Source of the DNA: Candidatus Eiseniibacteriota bacterium
GTDB lineage: Bacteria > Eisenbacteria > RBG-16-71-46 > JAGVPR01
Direction: 5' to 3'
Length of the DNA stretch: 28,005 bases
NCBI GenBank assembly: GCA_020052115.1
Contig: JAGVPR010000316.1
Span: forward strand, 1 to 28,005
Shown: positions 7,107 through 15,612 of the stretch, in pieces
Layout of the letters: each line of letters opens with the position of its first letter
Numbering within the stretch: position 1 is the stretch's first letter
Made by a program: the position numbers and the translations under genes
Notes under the pieces: model-generated
Told to the model about the DNA's origin: nothing
The model's input: the letters and a program-made list of their open reading frames with translations, nothing else
The model's database searches: none

Positions 7107-9532
7107 CCGGAAGAATAGTGATACCGCTGCAACGCGATCGGTATCGGCTGAGGCACGAGGAACTCGCGCGTCCATGTGGGCCGAGGCGGCGCCTTGCTGT
7201 CATCGAGGCGCTGCTGCCATGCCTCGTCCGTCAAGCGATCCTGGATCGGCTGGAGGAATTCGTAGTACGAGAAGATGGCGCCTCGCGTGATGTAGAGATC
7301 GCCTTCGATGTCTACGAGCACGAACACCTCGTCGGCATTTCCCACGCCTTCCTCGAGAACTCTGCCGCTCCCCTTTTCTTCGCCGGGCACGCCCGACGCA
7401 GTGTGCACGTCGGCGACCACCGCGAGCCGGCGATCGGGACCGATCACGTCGTACCAGGCGGCGGCACCATCGCTCAGAAGCTCCAACGTGAGGTTCTCCA
7501 CTTCCGCCCCGAAGATCCTGACCTGACCCATCTCGCTCTCCGAAAGCGCCTCGCCGGCGAGTTCCTTTCGGCTCGCTTCCTCGAGGAACGCCAGCATCTC
7601 CTCGATCCGAACCCCGATCTGTCCGTGGCGCGCGCTGAGCAGAGCGCGTCGCTCCAGCGAAGTCCGTGCGAACGCAGCCAGCTCCCGCATCTCGGCGAAC
7701 ACATCCGGGCGCGGCTCGACGTAGCCGACGAGACGGGGCGGAGGCTCCCCTCCACCACACTCGGCCCCACCCGATTGCTTCGCATAGAGGATGGTGTCGT
7801 GACGAAGTTCCGCCCAGCTTCCGAGGCTCGTGCTGAGGTTCTTTGCCTCCCACGCGCGCGTGGTCGCGAAGTACGGCGAAGACGCCGGCGCAGGTGCGTT
7901 CAGCGTCCGAAGAAGATGCAGCCACTTCCAATACAGGTTGTTCGGCTCGCCCCGCGGCGGTAGCTCGCGGAACTCCTCTTGGAGCGATCGCATACGAGGC
8001 CAGTACTGGTCCCAGGGAATCGACGCCGCATGCTGCAGACCGAGCGCGAGCGGCACTTGGAGAACGGCGAAGACGTCAAGCCCGACCGGCAGCGGTCGCG
8101 CCATCGGGTTCGTGAGCTCCTGGAACATGCGGGAATCAGGAATGTAGCGCGCGCCCATGAAGCGCACCTGCGGCAAGTCCCGGTCGTCGAAATACTGCGT
8201 GCGAATTCGCGCAGGATTGCGAGCCGCGAGCGCGTCGCGGATTTCGGCCTTCTTCGCGATCCAGCCCTCGAGCGTTGCGCCTGAACCGCAGATGCTGTCC
8301 GCGACAGCACGGGCGGTCGCGGGCGTGATGTCGTCCGTCGGGCCGACGTAGAAGGAGGTCGGCTCGTAGATCGTGTCGTAGAGCTTCAGCAGCTCGGGAT
8401 CGTGCGTCAGCTCGTAGACCACGACCAGAGCGGACTCCGTGAGCATGACGTCCTCACCAAGAACGAAACCCGGCAGGCCGAGCCACATCATCGTACGAAA
8501 GAAGCGCGATAGCTCGGGGGTCCGCGTGTAGTGACCGCGCACGCGGAACATCGTGTAGTCCACCGTGCCCATGATGGGACCGATGCGCTTCGGATCAGAG
8601 GCAGCGAAGATAAGTTCGGCCTGGATCGCTAGCAGCGTCCGCTGTGCAGCGTCCGCCCATGCGGGGGGAGTCCAGACCGAATCGGAGACACAGAGCCCCT
8701 CCGCGACGCCGAAATACAGGATGGCGCGCTCGTACGCGCCGAGGAGCGGCTGCTCAGGTGCCTCGGTCGAGCGCCGTGTTCGATCCTTCGGGAGGATGTC
8801 GCCGCCGCGGGAAGCCAGCTTCGCGCGAAGCCTCGAGGACATGCCGGCGCTCAAACCCCGCGCGGCAGCAAGAAGGTGATCGCGCTCGACAGTGCGCAGC
8901 GTGAAATCGAAGTATAGGTGGTAGAGCTGAAGCATGAGGTCCGTCGTGACGAAGCTCGGCAGCATGGAGTACTCGTTCTGCTCGTAGACGTGGAAGAGCT
9001 GCTGCGACTCCCCTGCCACGGCCACGCTCCCGTCCCGAAGGAGACGGGTGAAGACGGAATCCGGCAGGATCGAGAACTGCTCTCGGTTCACGATCGCCGC
9101 GGGATCGAAGATGGTGCGGCCGTCCTTCGAACGCATACGTCCGGCACGCAGAGTGCGTTCGCGGTTTTCTAGCTTCGTGAGGAAGCCCTGCTCGGCGCCC
9201 GACAAGCGGAGCGGGCTGTTCTCCTTTCGCCAGTACTCTTCCTCGCCGAATCCGCACTTGCGCCGCTGGTATTCACGGAAGTCTGACCGCGCGTACGGAT
9301 CCTGCAGATGACGACAGTGCCTGGCGAAGACCTCGCCGCGAAGCTGACGCACCTGCACCATGTCGAGATGGGAGACGTCTTGCCCGAGATCGAGAGAGTC
9401 AGGATTCGGGATGCGGCTTTCAGCGGTCGCGGTGCTTGCCATGAGGATAAGGAGCATCACGACGTTCGCCGTCCAACTACCGAGCACGCCGCTTCGACCT
9501 CGAACACCTTCGTCTGTCGGAGCCAACATCAT
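7100..9532 (-). CDS. DUF3160 protein with YARHG-type N-terminus, secreted
   Basis: The protein has 810 residues. The start at 9532 (tandem ATGATG, four bases after the upstream stop, with GAGG in front) leaves a signal peptide (WTANVVMLLILMASTATA). After it comes a YARHG-like segment, LRGEVFARHCRHLQDPY, near residues 62-80, then the long DUF3160 region with its typical phrases QNEYSMLPSFVTTDLMLQLY, FDFTLRTVER and RFMGARYIPDSRMFQEL. DUF3160 proteins are large helical extracytoplasmic proteins of unknown biochemical function in Deltaproteobacteria, Chloroflexi and the FCB group. The 3' end overlaps capA, and the 5' neighbour is another secreted protein, so all three probably act together at the envelope. 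An upstream start at 9715 would overlap the previous gene by about 180 bases and is unlikely. Confidence 0.85.
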   Translation of the reverse strand: MMLAPTDEGVRGRSGVLGSWTANVVMLLILMASTATAESRIPNPDSLDLGQDVSHLDMVQVRQLRGEVFARHCRHLQDPYARSDFREYQRRKCGFGEEEYWRKENSPLRLSGAEQGFLTKLENRERTLRAGRMRSKDGRTIFDPAAIVNREQFSILPDSVFTRLLRDGSVAVAGESQQLFHVYEQNEYSMLPSFVTTDLMLQLYHLYFDFTLRTVERDHLLAAARGLSAGMSSRLRAKLASRGGDILPKDRTRRSTEAPEQPLLGAYERAILYFGVAEGLCVSDSVWTPPAWADAAQRTLLAIQAELIFAASDPKRIGPIMGTVDYTMFRVRGHYTRTPELSRFFRTMMWLGLPGFVLGEDVMLTESALVVVYELTHDPELLKLYDTIYEPTSFYVGPTDDITPATARAVADSICGSGATLEGWIAKKAEIRDALAARNPARIRTQYFDDRDLPQVRFMGARYIPDSRMFQELTNPMARPLPVGLDVFAVLQVPLALGLQHAASIPWDQYWPRMRSLQEEFRELPPRGEPNNLYWKWLHLLRTLNAPAPASSPYFATTRAWEAKNLSTSLGSWAELRHDTILYAKQSGGAECGGGEPPPRLVGYVEPRPDVFAEMRELAAFARTSLERRALLSARHGQIGVRIEEMLAFLEEASRKELAGEALSESEMGQVRIFGAEVENLTLELLSDGAAAWYDVIGPDRRLAVVADVHTASGVPGEEKGSGRVLEEGVGNADEVFVLVDIEGDLYITRGAIFSYYEFLQPIQDRLTDEAWQQRLDDSKAPPRPTWTREFLVPQPIPIALQRYHYSSGC

Positions 9533-9536
9533 CGCC

Positions 9537-10331
9537 TCACTGGCCTGCGAGGTTCGCAGGCGGGGTGGAGGAATTCGGCGGGTCATCGGAAAGCGAGGCG
9601 GGCGCCTCCGACAGAGGCACCTCCGCCTCGAAGTCGAATCCGAAACCGTTCCAGGCATAACTGCGCACACCGCCATCGGGAGCGCTCGCGCGCACGAAGA
9701 GACGGTCGCGGCCATCTTGACCGGGGGCCAATGCGAAGCGTTCGATCGATGGGCCGAGGCGTGAACCGAGCCACTTCGCGAAGAGGCCGTTCTGCTCGGT
9801 CCAGTCGAAGACGAAGATGCGGTTCCGCTCTAGCGGATCGAAACGGGTCGCCTTGTACACCGCGACGACGACCTCGGGAAGCGGGTCGCCGTCCACTTCG
9901 CCGATCTCCACGGCCCAGGGATGGAAGCCACGATCGTCGTCGAGGAAGACCTGGCGCCAACCTGCGCTGCTCGAGTCGTAGACGGCGAGGGCTCGGCCGC
10001 GGTCTTCGCCCGCGACGCCGAGGATGCAGACGGCGAAATGGCGACCATCCGCCGTGCGCCAGTCCTTGCGAGAGCGGATGTCTTCGTAGGGCGCTGGGGC
10101 CGGGCCCGATAGCAAGGAATCTCCAGCAGTGGCCCGCGCCGAGCTCGCAAGGACAACAGCCAATGGAATGAGAGGAAGGACGACGAGGGCGCTTCGGCGC
10201 AACCGCGGGAGGCGGGCCGTTGCCGCAACTCCTTCCGCCTTGAGGGATCTACCCCGTCCCGCCGGCGATGAAGGCAAGCCCGAAGTGTAGGTGTCAATCC
10301 GCGTGGCCCGCTCTAGCTTGGGAGTGTTCAT
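9537..10331 (-). CDS. Secreted FG-GAP/beta-propeller-like protein
   Basis: The protein has 264 residues from the ATG at 10331, which overlaps the preceding stop as ATGA. A long basic leader is followed by a hydrophobic segment (ALVVLPLIPLAVVLASSARA, about residues 48-67), which fits a signal peptide if translation really begins at a later GTG or TTG; the true start is uncertain. The mature part has repeat-like lines: VAGEDRGRALAVYDSS, then VEIGEVDGDPLPEVVVAVYK, then FALAPGQDGRDRLFVRASA. 'G.vDGD..pEvvv' is the calcium-binding-loop pattern of FG-GAP/VCBS blades. With only about three such units it would be a partial propeller. The C-terminus (PPNSSTPPANLAGQ) is low complexity. Function unknown; grouped with DUF3160 and CapA. 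Confidence 0.7.
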   Translation of the reverse strand: MNTPKLERATRIDTYTSGLPSSPAGRGRSLKAEGVAATARLPRLRRSALVVLPLIPLAVVLASSARATAGDSLLSGPAPAPYEDIRSRKDWRTADGRHFAVCILGVAGEDRGRALAVYDSSSAGWRQVFLDDDRGFHPWAVEIGEVDGDPLPEVVVAVYKATRFDPLERNRIFVFDWTEQNGLFAKWLGSRLGPSIERFALAPGQDGRDRLFVRASAPDGGVRSYAWNGFGFDFEAEVPLSEAPASLSDDPPNSSTPPANLAGQ

Positions 10332-11233
10332 GAGTCGACCCGGAGGAGCGGTCGAAGCGAGGCGAGCCGGCGAGTGAGCGCCTCACAATCGCCCCGATGC
10401 GCTGCCCCGTTCTCGAAGGTATCCCTTATGTGCATTGTGTCGAGCAACATCTTCGTACTTCCGCCGAGCACGAGATGCTGGGAGAACGAGTCGGAACGAG
10501 GGTTCGGGTGGATCTCGTCGGGTTCATCCTTGAAGATCCGAAGCCCCACGAAGCCGCCGTGACTCCCAGCGGAGAGTGTGTCATAGAGGCTCGCGATTTC
10601 CGGCCCGGAGAATTTCTCGATGACCTTTCGCGGCCGGTCGTATTCGGGACAGTACCAGTATGGCCAGGCACGTTCCTGATAGACGAATCGCCGCGCTTTC
10701 TCACGAGAGGCGGCCGGCAGAAGTGCGATCGCCTGCCTGACCTGCTGCGAAAGCCGCTCCCGATCGACAGGGCCGGTAGTGGTCTTCCTCATCATCGCCT
10801 TGTGGAAGGAGTGCGTGTACTTGAACCCTCGGTACTCAGCCTGCTCCGGGTCCTCAGTGATGACGGCCGTACTCAGGAGCAAGTCCAGCATGGGCCGAAG
10901 CACGACGGGCGCCACGAAGGCCCATCCGCCGTCGCAGAGACAGAGCGTCGACCGATGCATCGCAAGGACGTCTGCCCCGATGGCGTGGAGCGCTCCGCCC
11001 GCGAGCGGAGTCAGGGAGATCCCACCGCGTGCCGCTGCAATCGCTGCGTTCACCTTCACCGCGTGTTCGGCGGCATCGGCATGCAGCCGGACAATCGCTG
11101 GGTCAGCGCAGAGCAAGCCGTTGGCATCCATCCGGGTGCTTGCCCGAGGTGGCCTCGGTCGCGCGCCCATGACCCGCCTGAAGAGTCTCCACCAAGGCCA
11201 GGTCCACGGTGGTTGCAGTGGAAGGCCGGTCAT
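10328..11233 (-). CDS. DUF5677-like helical protein
   Basis: The protein has 301 residues. The ATG at 11233 overlaps the upstream stop (ATGA at 11230-11233), and its own stop overlaps the next start (ATGA at 10328-10331). The first 35 residues are Trp/Pro/Arg rich, so translation could also begin at M35. The core has VVLRPMLDLLLSTAVI (a helix often seen as 'RplfEl...' in DUF5677), then KARRFVYQERAWPYWYCPEYDRP and IASLYDTLSAGSHGGFVGL. 'Y..LS...HGg' is the part that made me think of DUF5677, a family often found in defence or mobile regions and possibly HEPN-like. No signal peptide is convincing, so it is probably cytoplasmic. The family call is tentative. Confidence 0.6.
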   Translation of the reverse strand: MTGLPLQPPWTWPWWRLFRRVMGARPRPPRASTRMDANGLLCADPAIVRLHADAAEHAVKVNAAIAAARGGISLTPLAGGALHAIGADVLAMHRSTLCLCDGGWAFVAPVVLRPMLDLLLSTAVITEDPEQAEYRGFKYTHSFHKAMMRKTTTGPVDRERLSQQVRQAIALLPAASREKARRFVYQERAWPYWYCPEYDRPRKVIEKFSGPEIASLYDTLSAGSHGGFVGLRIFKDEPDEIHPNPRSDSFSQHLVLGGSTKMLLDTMHIRDTFENGAAHRGDCEALTRRLASLRPLLRVDS

Positions 11234-11838
11234 TTCCGCGGCGTTCCCTTACGTTTCGCCTCTGCCTTCTCCTTCTTCCTCGTGCACCGCTCGATTCGCT
11301 TGTCCCAATCTCCCATCCATCCCTCGTCACGAGCCCGCTTGCAGAGCGCGATCGCCTCATCGAAGTCGCCCTGCTTCTCACGGATGATGGCAAGCTGTGT
11401 GAAGCCCGTATGTGCTGGGAGGAAGTCCCCATACTCCTTGCGGAACTGCGCCAGGGCGCGTCGGGAGATGGCGATTTGCGCATAGCATGCAGCGATCGCC
11501 GCGTCGAGCGCCCCCGGGCGATCGTCTCGATCCTTGTAGTTGGTCTGAATTTCCATCATGTACATGAAGTGCTGATCCAGGACATCTCTGCGCGCACCTG
11601 CGGATGCGAGTTCCTCAGCCCTCTCGAGCATGGCCATCGCGAGATGCCGCTCCTCGGCAACCTGGAACCAGCCAGCGAGATTCGAAAGAAACGACACGGC
11701 GCTCCCTGGAATAGCTACGACCGCATCCCGCGTGAGCCACGTGGTCGAACTCCCCATCGGCCGGAAGCGCGCCGCAATCAGGGCACGTTCCTCGGGCGTG
11801 AAGGTCGTGACCCACCACCCCGTCAGCGGATGCGGCAT
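11230..11838 (-). CDS. Helical-repeat (TPR-like) protein of unknown function
   Basis: The protein has 202 residues. I choose the ATG at 11838 because AAGGAG sits 7 bases before it and the peptide then opens MPHPLTGWWVTTFTPEERA. A longer version to 12015 has no SD and low-complexity sequence. Residues 60-185 are helical with TPR-like spacing: HLAMAMLERAEELASAG, AAIAACYAQIAISRRALAQF, then LAIIREKQGDFDEAIALCKR. The C-terminus is very basic (KKEKAEAKRKGTPRK). No family recognised. It is the first gene of a chain of five coupled minus-strand genes, with an extended -10 element about 80 bases upstream. Likely a cytoplasmic adaptor. Confidence 0.7.
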   Translation of the reverse strand: MPHPLTGWWVTTFTPEERALIAARFRPMGSSTTWLTRDAVVAIPGSAVSFLSNLAGWFQVAEERHLAMAMLERAEELASAGARRDVLDQHFMYMMEIQTNYKDRDDRPGALDAAIAACYAQIAISRRALAQFRKEYGDFLPAHTGFTQLAIIREKQGDFDEAIALCKRARDEGWMGDWDKRIERCTRKKEKAEAKRKGTPRK

Positions 11839-11921
11839 GGATTCTCCTTCCCTGCCTGAGACCGAAGTGACGCCTGCGGCGCGCAGACCGAACAAGGCCC
11901 GCGGCCGAATGTGCGGCGTGA

Positions 11922-11930
11922 ATGATAGCA
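11922..11930 (-). promoter_or_regulatory. Extended -10 promoter candidate for the five-gene operon
   Basis: The minus strand reads TGC-TATCAT, an extended -10 with five of six bases matching TATAAT, in an otherwise GC-rich stretch. It lies about 84 bases upstream of the ATG at 11838. No good -35 is visible, which extended -10 promoters tolerate. Confidence 0.4.
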
Positions 11931-12098
11931 CGTGGTCAGCGAACCGCCCCTCCCGGCTCCAGAATCGTCCGGTCGGACGGCGTGGCGCTGACGCATGCCC
12001 TTCGAGAAGTTGCACTTGCCTGGTCGAATCCCCCTCCCATTCCGCGCCCGAAGCTGCTCACTGGGACCGCACGAGCGTAATCTCCGTTTGCTCGAAAA

Positions 12099-12133
12099 CC
12101 AGGAGGAAGGATGCGGTAACCACTTCCTCCTGG
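12099..12133. promoter_or_regulatory. 11-bp perfect inverted repeat containing SD-like sequence
   Basis: The arms are CCAGGAGGAAG (12099-12109) and CTTCCTCCTGG (12123-12133), with a 13-base loop. Each strand therefore carries an AGGAGGAAG that looks like a strong ribosome-binding site. On the plus strand the loop reads ATG CGG TAA, a two-codon reading frame; on the minus strand a GTG opens a 21-codon frame. No T-run follows. It could be an operator between the divergent operons or an RNA hairpin in a leader. Confidence 0.5.
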
Positions 12134-12277
12134 CACAACCGTCGTGATACTACCAAATGGCTCTCCGCCAGCTCGCAGCAGACCGACTCAGACAAAGGTA
12201 AGGAACTGATGGATCGAGGCTGGACAAGGTCGAACTCGGAGGGGATACTCGGTGCGCATCCAACCGAGGGGGGTCAC

Positions 12278-12877
12278 ATGTTGCCTGACTTTCCGAGGAT
12301 AAAGAAGGAACTCGACGACATCATAACCGTACGGCTCCGCCTGCTGGTCTATGCTGGCGATCCCGTGCTCTCTCAAATCGGCCGATCGTTGCAGCACGAA
12401 GGCGACGAGATGACCTACGACACCCTAGACGGCGGGACGAAGACAATGGACTACAAGCCGATCGAGTCGGTCCTCTCGCTGCGACGCGAGGACCTCCGCG
12501 GACTCGCCGTGCGGGACATTCTGAACCGCATCGATACCCTCGCTGCCGACATGTCGCGGCAGGCCGCGAAACTCATGTTCGACCGGATCGGCGAAGTCTG
12601 CGAGGCTTCGGGGAACCGGGTAGACGCCGGCGGCAGACCCTTCACGTTCGAGATCTTCTACGAAATGCTCGACAGGGTGCAGATCGACTTCGACGAGAAG
12701 ACGGCCAAACCGAAGATGCCGTCACTGGTCGTCGGACCGGCGATCGCAGACAAGCTCCCCACTTTGTTCGGAGAGTGGGATGCCGACCCAGCGCTTCATG
12801 CACGTCTCGTGGCTTTGATAGAGAAGAAACGTCAGGAGTGGCATGATCGCGAGAGCCATCGAAAACTGGTTGACTAG
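12278..12877 (+). CDS. 199-aa protein of unknown function, first gene of the nuclease-HEPN operon
   Basis: The start at 12278 follows GAGGGGGG by a few bases and opens MLPDFPRIKKELDDIITVRL. An alternative start at 12209 (AAGGA in front) adds 23 residues. The protein is acidic and helical. It has no catalytic motif I can name, but shows family-like phrases: EVCEASGNRVDAGGRPFTFE, VQIDFDEKTAKPKMPSLVV and a charged end EWHDRESHRKLVD. From memory, small proteins ending in 'rREW.DRE..RKLV' are common hypothetical proteins in GC-rich genomes; none has a function that I know. The end overlaps the next gene by 35 bases, so the two are surely co-translated. A regulator or structural partner of the nuclease is the simplest guess. 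Confidence 0.8.
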   Translation: MLPDFPRIKKELDDIITVRLRLLVYAGDPVLSQIGRSLQHEGDEMTYDTLDGGTKTMDYKPIESVLSLRREDLRGLAVRDILNRIDTLAADMSRQAAKLMFDRIGEVCEASGNRVDAGGRPFTFEIFYEMLDRVQIDFDEKTAKPKMPSLVVGPAIADKLPTLFGEWDADPALHARLVALIEKKRQEWHDRESHRKLVD

Positions 12878-14447
12878 AGCCGATGAGCGCGGCTTTCAGC
12901 TGCCGTACTGCCAACTCCTCTGCCGGCAGGGATATCGCACGCTTCACGTCTCGACTCACGGTCCCTTCGAGCAAGGCAAGGACATCATCGCTGTCGATTC
13001 GAGCGGCCGTCCTTGCGGATTTCAGCTCAAGGCTGGCGACATCGACTTGAACCGATGGCGGGACGAAGTGTGGCCGGAGGTCGAGGAGCTGCTCAACATC
13101 CCGATCCGACATCCCAGCGTCTCGGGGTCTTCCCCTCACCGCTCGATTCTGGTCGTGACCGGAGCGTTCACCGACCCCGTCCGGGTCCAGATCGATGATC
13201 GAAACCGTGATCGCGTCGCGAAGGGGTTCGAGCCGCTCGAGACGATTGTGAAGGGACAACTCTTGACCGACTTCGTTGCCGCGGCCGAAGAGGTGCTGCC
13301 GCGCGAGGCCGAAGATCTCCACCGTCTCCTCGATCTCTACATCCGAGACGGTCGCGATCCGTTCCCGAAGAAGGACTTCGCTGCGCTCCTCGCGTCCCTC
13401 GGGCCGCTCGCACAGAAGAGCCCAGCTGCGACCGCTCGCTTCGCGGCCAGCGTCGCCATCATCGCCGCCTACCTTGTCGCACCATACGAGCGACGGCTCA
13501 ACTGGTGGGCTGCGGCGGATGGCTGGATCTGCACTATGATCCATCTCCTGGCCCTGGCCGAAGCGAACGGCGCGACCGCGGAACTCGGCACTTCGATCGA
13601 ACTCTCTATGCTCGCGGTCGATCGTGCCCTGGAGGAACTGGCGAAGGAGGCGTACGCAAGCCCCGATCTCCTTCAGCCGGGGAGCTTCTTCGATGGATTC
13701 TTCGTGACGCTGCGCGCGACCATCCTTGCCGGCTATCTCTCGGCATGGCGGCTCGTTCGCCTGCTGCAAGGAGCGTCCGACTGGCGAACTGCGGAACATG
13801 GAGCTTTCCTGGCCCGTTCGGCAGCGGACCATGAGCTCTTCAGCGAGGGAGCCGTGCCACTTCGCCTCGCGGTGTTTTGGTATCTCCACCACAGCGATCA
13901 ACGTGCCGAGGCGCGTGCTCTGTTGGGTACGCTGCTCGGGACGCTCACCGCGTGCCAGAGGAGTGACGCCGCGGCTCTCTTGAAGCCGTACTATGAGCAC
14001 GAGACTGTCGCGCGGCTGCGGCTCGAGATTCTGGAAGAGCCTATCTATGAGACGTTCCGCGGAAGTTCGTTCGCTCTCGCCTCACTCGTCCAGCTTGCAG
14101 CGCGCCATGAGCTCCGCGCGGAACTCGAGAAGATCTGGCGGCCCCTCAGCCATCTGCACCTGACCGAGTTCCATCCAGCCGAGTCGTGGCAGCACTTTTT
14201 GTACAGAAGTCCGAAAGGTAGGGAGACCAGTATTCTCCTGAATGAAACGCAGTCGTGGAAGGAGTTGATGGCTGAAGCGAACGCAGTCGATCACGCGAGC
14301 GTCCCTCTGGTGCTGCAGGCGCATCCCGAGTGCCTCCCGTATCTGCTCGTGGCCTTTCCGCATCGGCTGACCCAGCAGCTGACGAAGTTTCTCGATGAGC
14401 GGCTCGCCGAAGCCGACCCGGCGGCGGCGGCATCCTCCGCCCCGTGA
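12843..14447 (+). CDS. Mrr-like PD-(D/E)XK nuclease fused to a long helical domain
   Basis: The protein has 534 residues; SD AGGAG lies 5 bases before the ATG, inside the previous gene. The N-terminal 90 residues match a restriction-endonuclease fold: helix QLPYCQLLCRQGYRTLHV (19-36), then HGPFEQGKDIIAVDSSG (39-55) with the acidic D47, and the strand GFQLKAGD (59-66), giving D-x(n)-Q61-x-K63. The Q-x-K variant is typical of Mrr-like nucleases. The remaining ~430 residues are helical with hydrophobic runs (FAASVAIIAAYLVAP, WICTMIHLLALAEANG) and no clear family; they may form a repeat scaffold or target sensor. A C-terminal Ala/Pro tail ends the protein. Position between a small protein and a HEPN ribonuclease-type protein suggests an effector of a defence system. 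Cleavage activity is inferred only. Confidence 0.75.
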   Translation: MIARAIENWLTRADERGFQLPYCQLLCRQGYRTLHVSTHGPFEQGKDIIAVDSSGRPCGFQLKAGDIDLNRWRDEVWPEVEELLNIPIRHPSVSGSSPHRSILVVTGAFTDPVRVQIDDRNRDRVAKGFEPLETIVKGQLLTDFVAAAEEVLPREAEDLHRLLDLYIRDGRDPFPKKDFAALLASLGPLAQKSPAATARFAASVAIIAAYLVAPYERRLNWWAAADGWICTMIHLLALAEANGATAELGTSIELSMLAVDRALEELAKEAYASPDLLQPGSFFDGFFVTLRATILAGYLSAWRLVRLLQGASDWRTAEHGAFLARSAADHELFSEGAVPLRLAVFWYLHHSDQRAEARALLGTLLGTLTACQRSDAAALLKPYYEHETVARLRLEILEEPIYETFRGSSFALASLVQLAARHELRAELEKIWRPLSHLHLTEFHPAESWQHFLYRSPKGRETSILLNETQSWKELMAEANAVDHASVPLVLQAHPECLPYLLVAFPHRLTQQLTKFLDERLAEADPAAAASSAP

Positions 14448-14478
14448 TCTCTCCGTGTAAGGGAATGAATGAAGACCG

Positions 14479-15573
14479 ATGACTATCGTTGATCGCGATG
14501 ACCGCATGCAGTGGATCAAGGACCTGGAGCGGGTCCGTGCGGGTGGGCAAAGCGCCATCACCGAAGTCGAACTCGCCTCAGAGGTGCGCATTCCGGGGGT
14601 CCTCGACTACGCCGATGGGGCTATCCGCTGTGGCGGGCTGACGCTCGATCGCGGCGCCGATGGTCTCTACAAGTACCTCCTACGGTGCCAATCGCCGTAC
14701 GGCCCTTTCACGTTTACCGCGGGCCGCCCCAGAGGCTACGTCTTCCCGGGCGGAGTGACGGGCGAGCTTGTCGCGATTCTGTCGTTGTTCTTCCAGGCCC
14801 GCTTCTTCGTTCTCTCGCACGCCTACGGCGAACTCTCGGCGACCGGTCTCAAGGTGAAAACCGAATACCCGCTCCTCCGGGCTCCCGTCAGGGAGGCTGT
14901 GGATCCCGTGATCTTCGGACGGCGCCCCCGGAATTTCGGGACCGGCCTCGCCGAATTCCTCGATTGCGTTGCTCGCGCCGAGGCACCAAGCCATCAGGGA
15001 CTCATTCTCGCATTCCACCACTATGCGCGGGCGCTCCGAGAAATCGGAAGAGACCCGGAAATGGTATTCGTCCGTCTCGTCTCAGCGGTCGAGGCCGTGG
15101 CACCACCGGTCGTACTCGAGCGCGACCCGCTCGCCCGGAAGCTCCTCAGCGTGGAGAGCAGATCCCTAAGTCTCTCCGAGAGCCAGCAGGAGGAACTCGC
15201 ACGCATGCTGGAATCACGGCGCGCGAAGCACCGATTCGTCGTGTTCCTCGAGGAGAACTCCCGTGGGTTCTTCAGGGGCGGAAAGTACGCGGCGCCCCAC
15301 ACGAAGATCACGCGGAAGAAACTCCGCGGCGTGCTCGGGGCTATCTACGATGCGCGCTCCGGCTACCTGCACCGCGGCGATCCGATGTACCTGAGCCAGG
15401 TCGCTGGATTCCCGCGCTGGGACATAGACCCCTCCGTGGGCATGATCCTCCAGAATCGACGATTTACCGAGAAGCAGAAACTGCCTTATGCGTACTGGTT
15501 TCACCAGCTGGTGCGTCACTGCCTCCTGCACTACCTCGCAGGACTTCCCACGACCGCTTCACCACCACCATGA
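14479..15573 (+). CDS. HEPN-domain protein (Apea-like) with R-x4-H motif
   Basis: The protein has 364 residues. Its start ATG lies 31 bases after the nuclease stop; two very short frames (from 14465 and 14469) overlap it and could couple translation. The N-terminal half is a mixed fold without known motif (GGLTLDRGADGLYKYLLR, RPRGYVFPGGVTGELVAIL). The C-terminal half is helical and looks like Apea-like HEPN: FVRLVSAVEAVAPP (residues 198-210), with the conserved acidic E205, and AIYDARSGYLHRGDP (288-302), where R293-S-G-Y-L-H298 is the R-x4-H RNase motif. HEPN proteins of this type cut RNA in many toxin-antitoxin and abortive-infection systems. In the ApeA family a single protein acts alone; here it is paired with a DNA nuclease. 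Confidence 0.8.
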   Translation: MTIVDRDDRMQWIKDLERVRAGGQSAITEVELASEVRIPGVLDYADGAIRCGGLTLDRGADGLYKYLLRCQSPYGPFTFTAGRPRGYVFPGGVTGELVAILSLFFQARFFVLSHAYGELSATGLKVKTEYPLLRAPVREAVDPVIFGRRPRNFGTGLAEFLDCVARAEAPSHQGLILAFHHYARALREIGRDPEMVFVRLVSAVEAVAPPVVLERDPLARKLLSVESRSLSLSESQQEELARMLESRRAKHRFVVFLEENSRGFFRGGKYAAPHTKITRKKLRGVLGAIYDARSGYLHRGDPMYLSQVAGFPRWDIDPSVGMILQNRRFTEKQKLPYAYWFHQLVRHCLLHYLAGLPTTASPPP

Positions 15574-15612
15574 GCAAACTGTTACCGGTCGCTGAAGGCC
15601 GGCCGCGGAGGA

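Larger units (their letters stand above)
11839..12277. other. Divergent intergenic region
   Basis: About 440 bases between a leftward operon (start 11838) and a rightward operon (start 12278). It holds the leftward extended -10 at 11922-11930 and the long hairpin at 12099-12133. An alternative in-frame ATG for the rightward gene, with AAGGA before it, is at 12209. I see no strong rightward promoter and no other gene. Confidence 0.5.

Noticed and set aside
7107..7175. Longer start for the CapA protein
   Set aside because: It would add 23 residues before the signal peptide and overlap the upstream gene by 76 bases; the ATG at 7106 fits better.
12642..14000. Long minus-strand open frame of 452 codons
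   Set aside because: It mirrors the nuclease gene, has no SD or domain, and is a typical GC-rich shadow.
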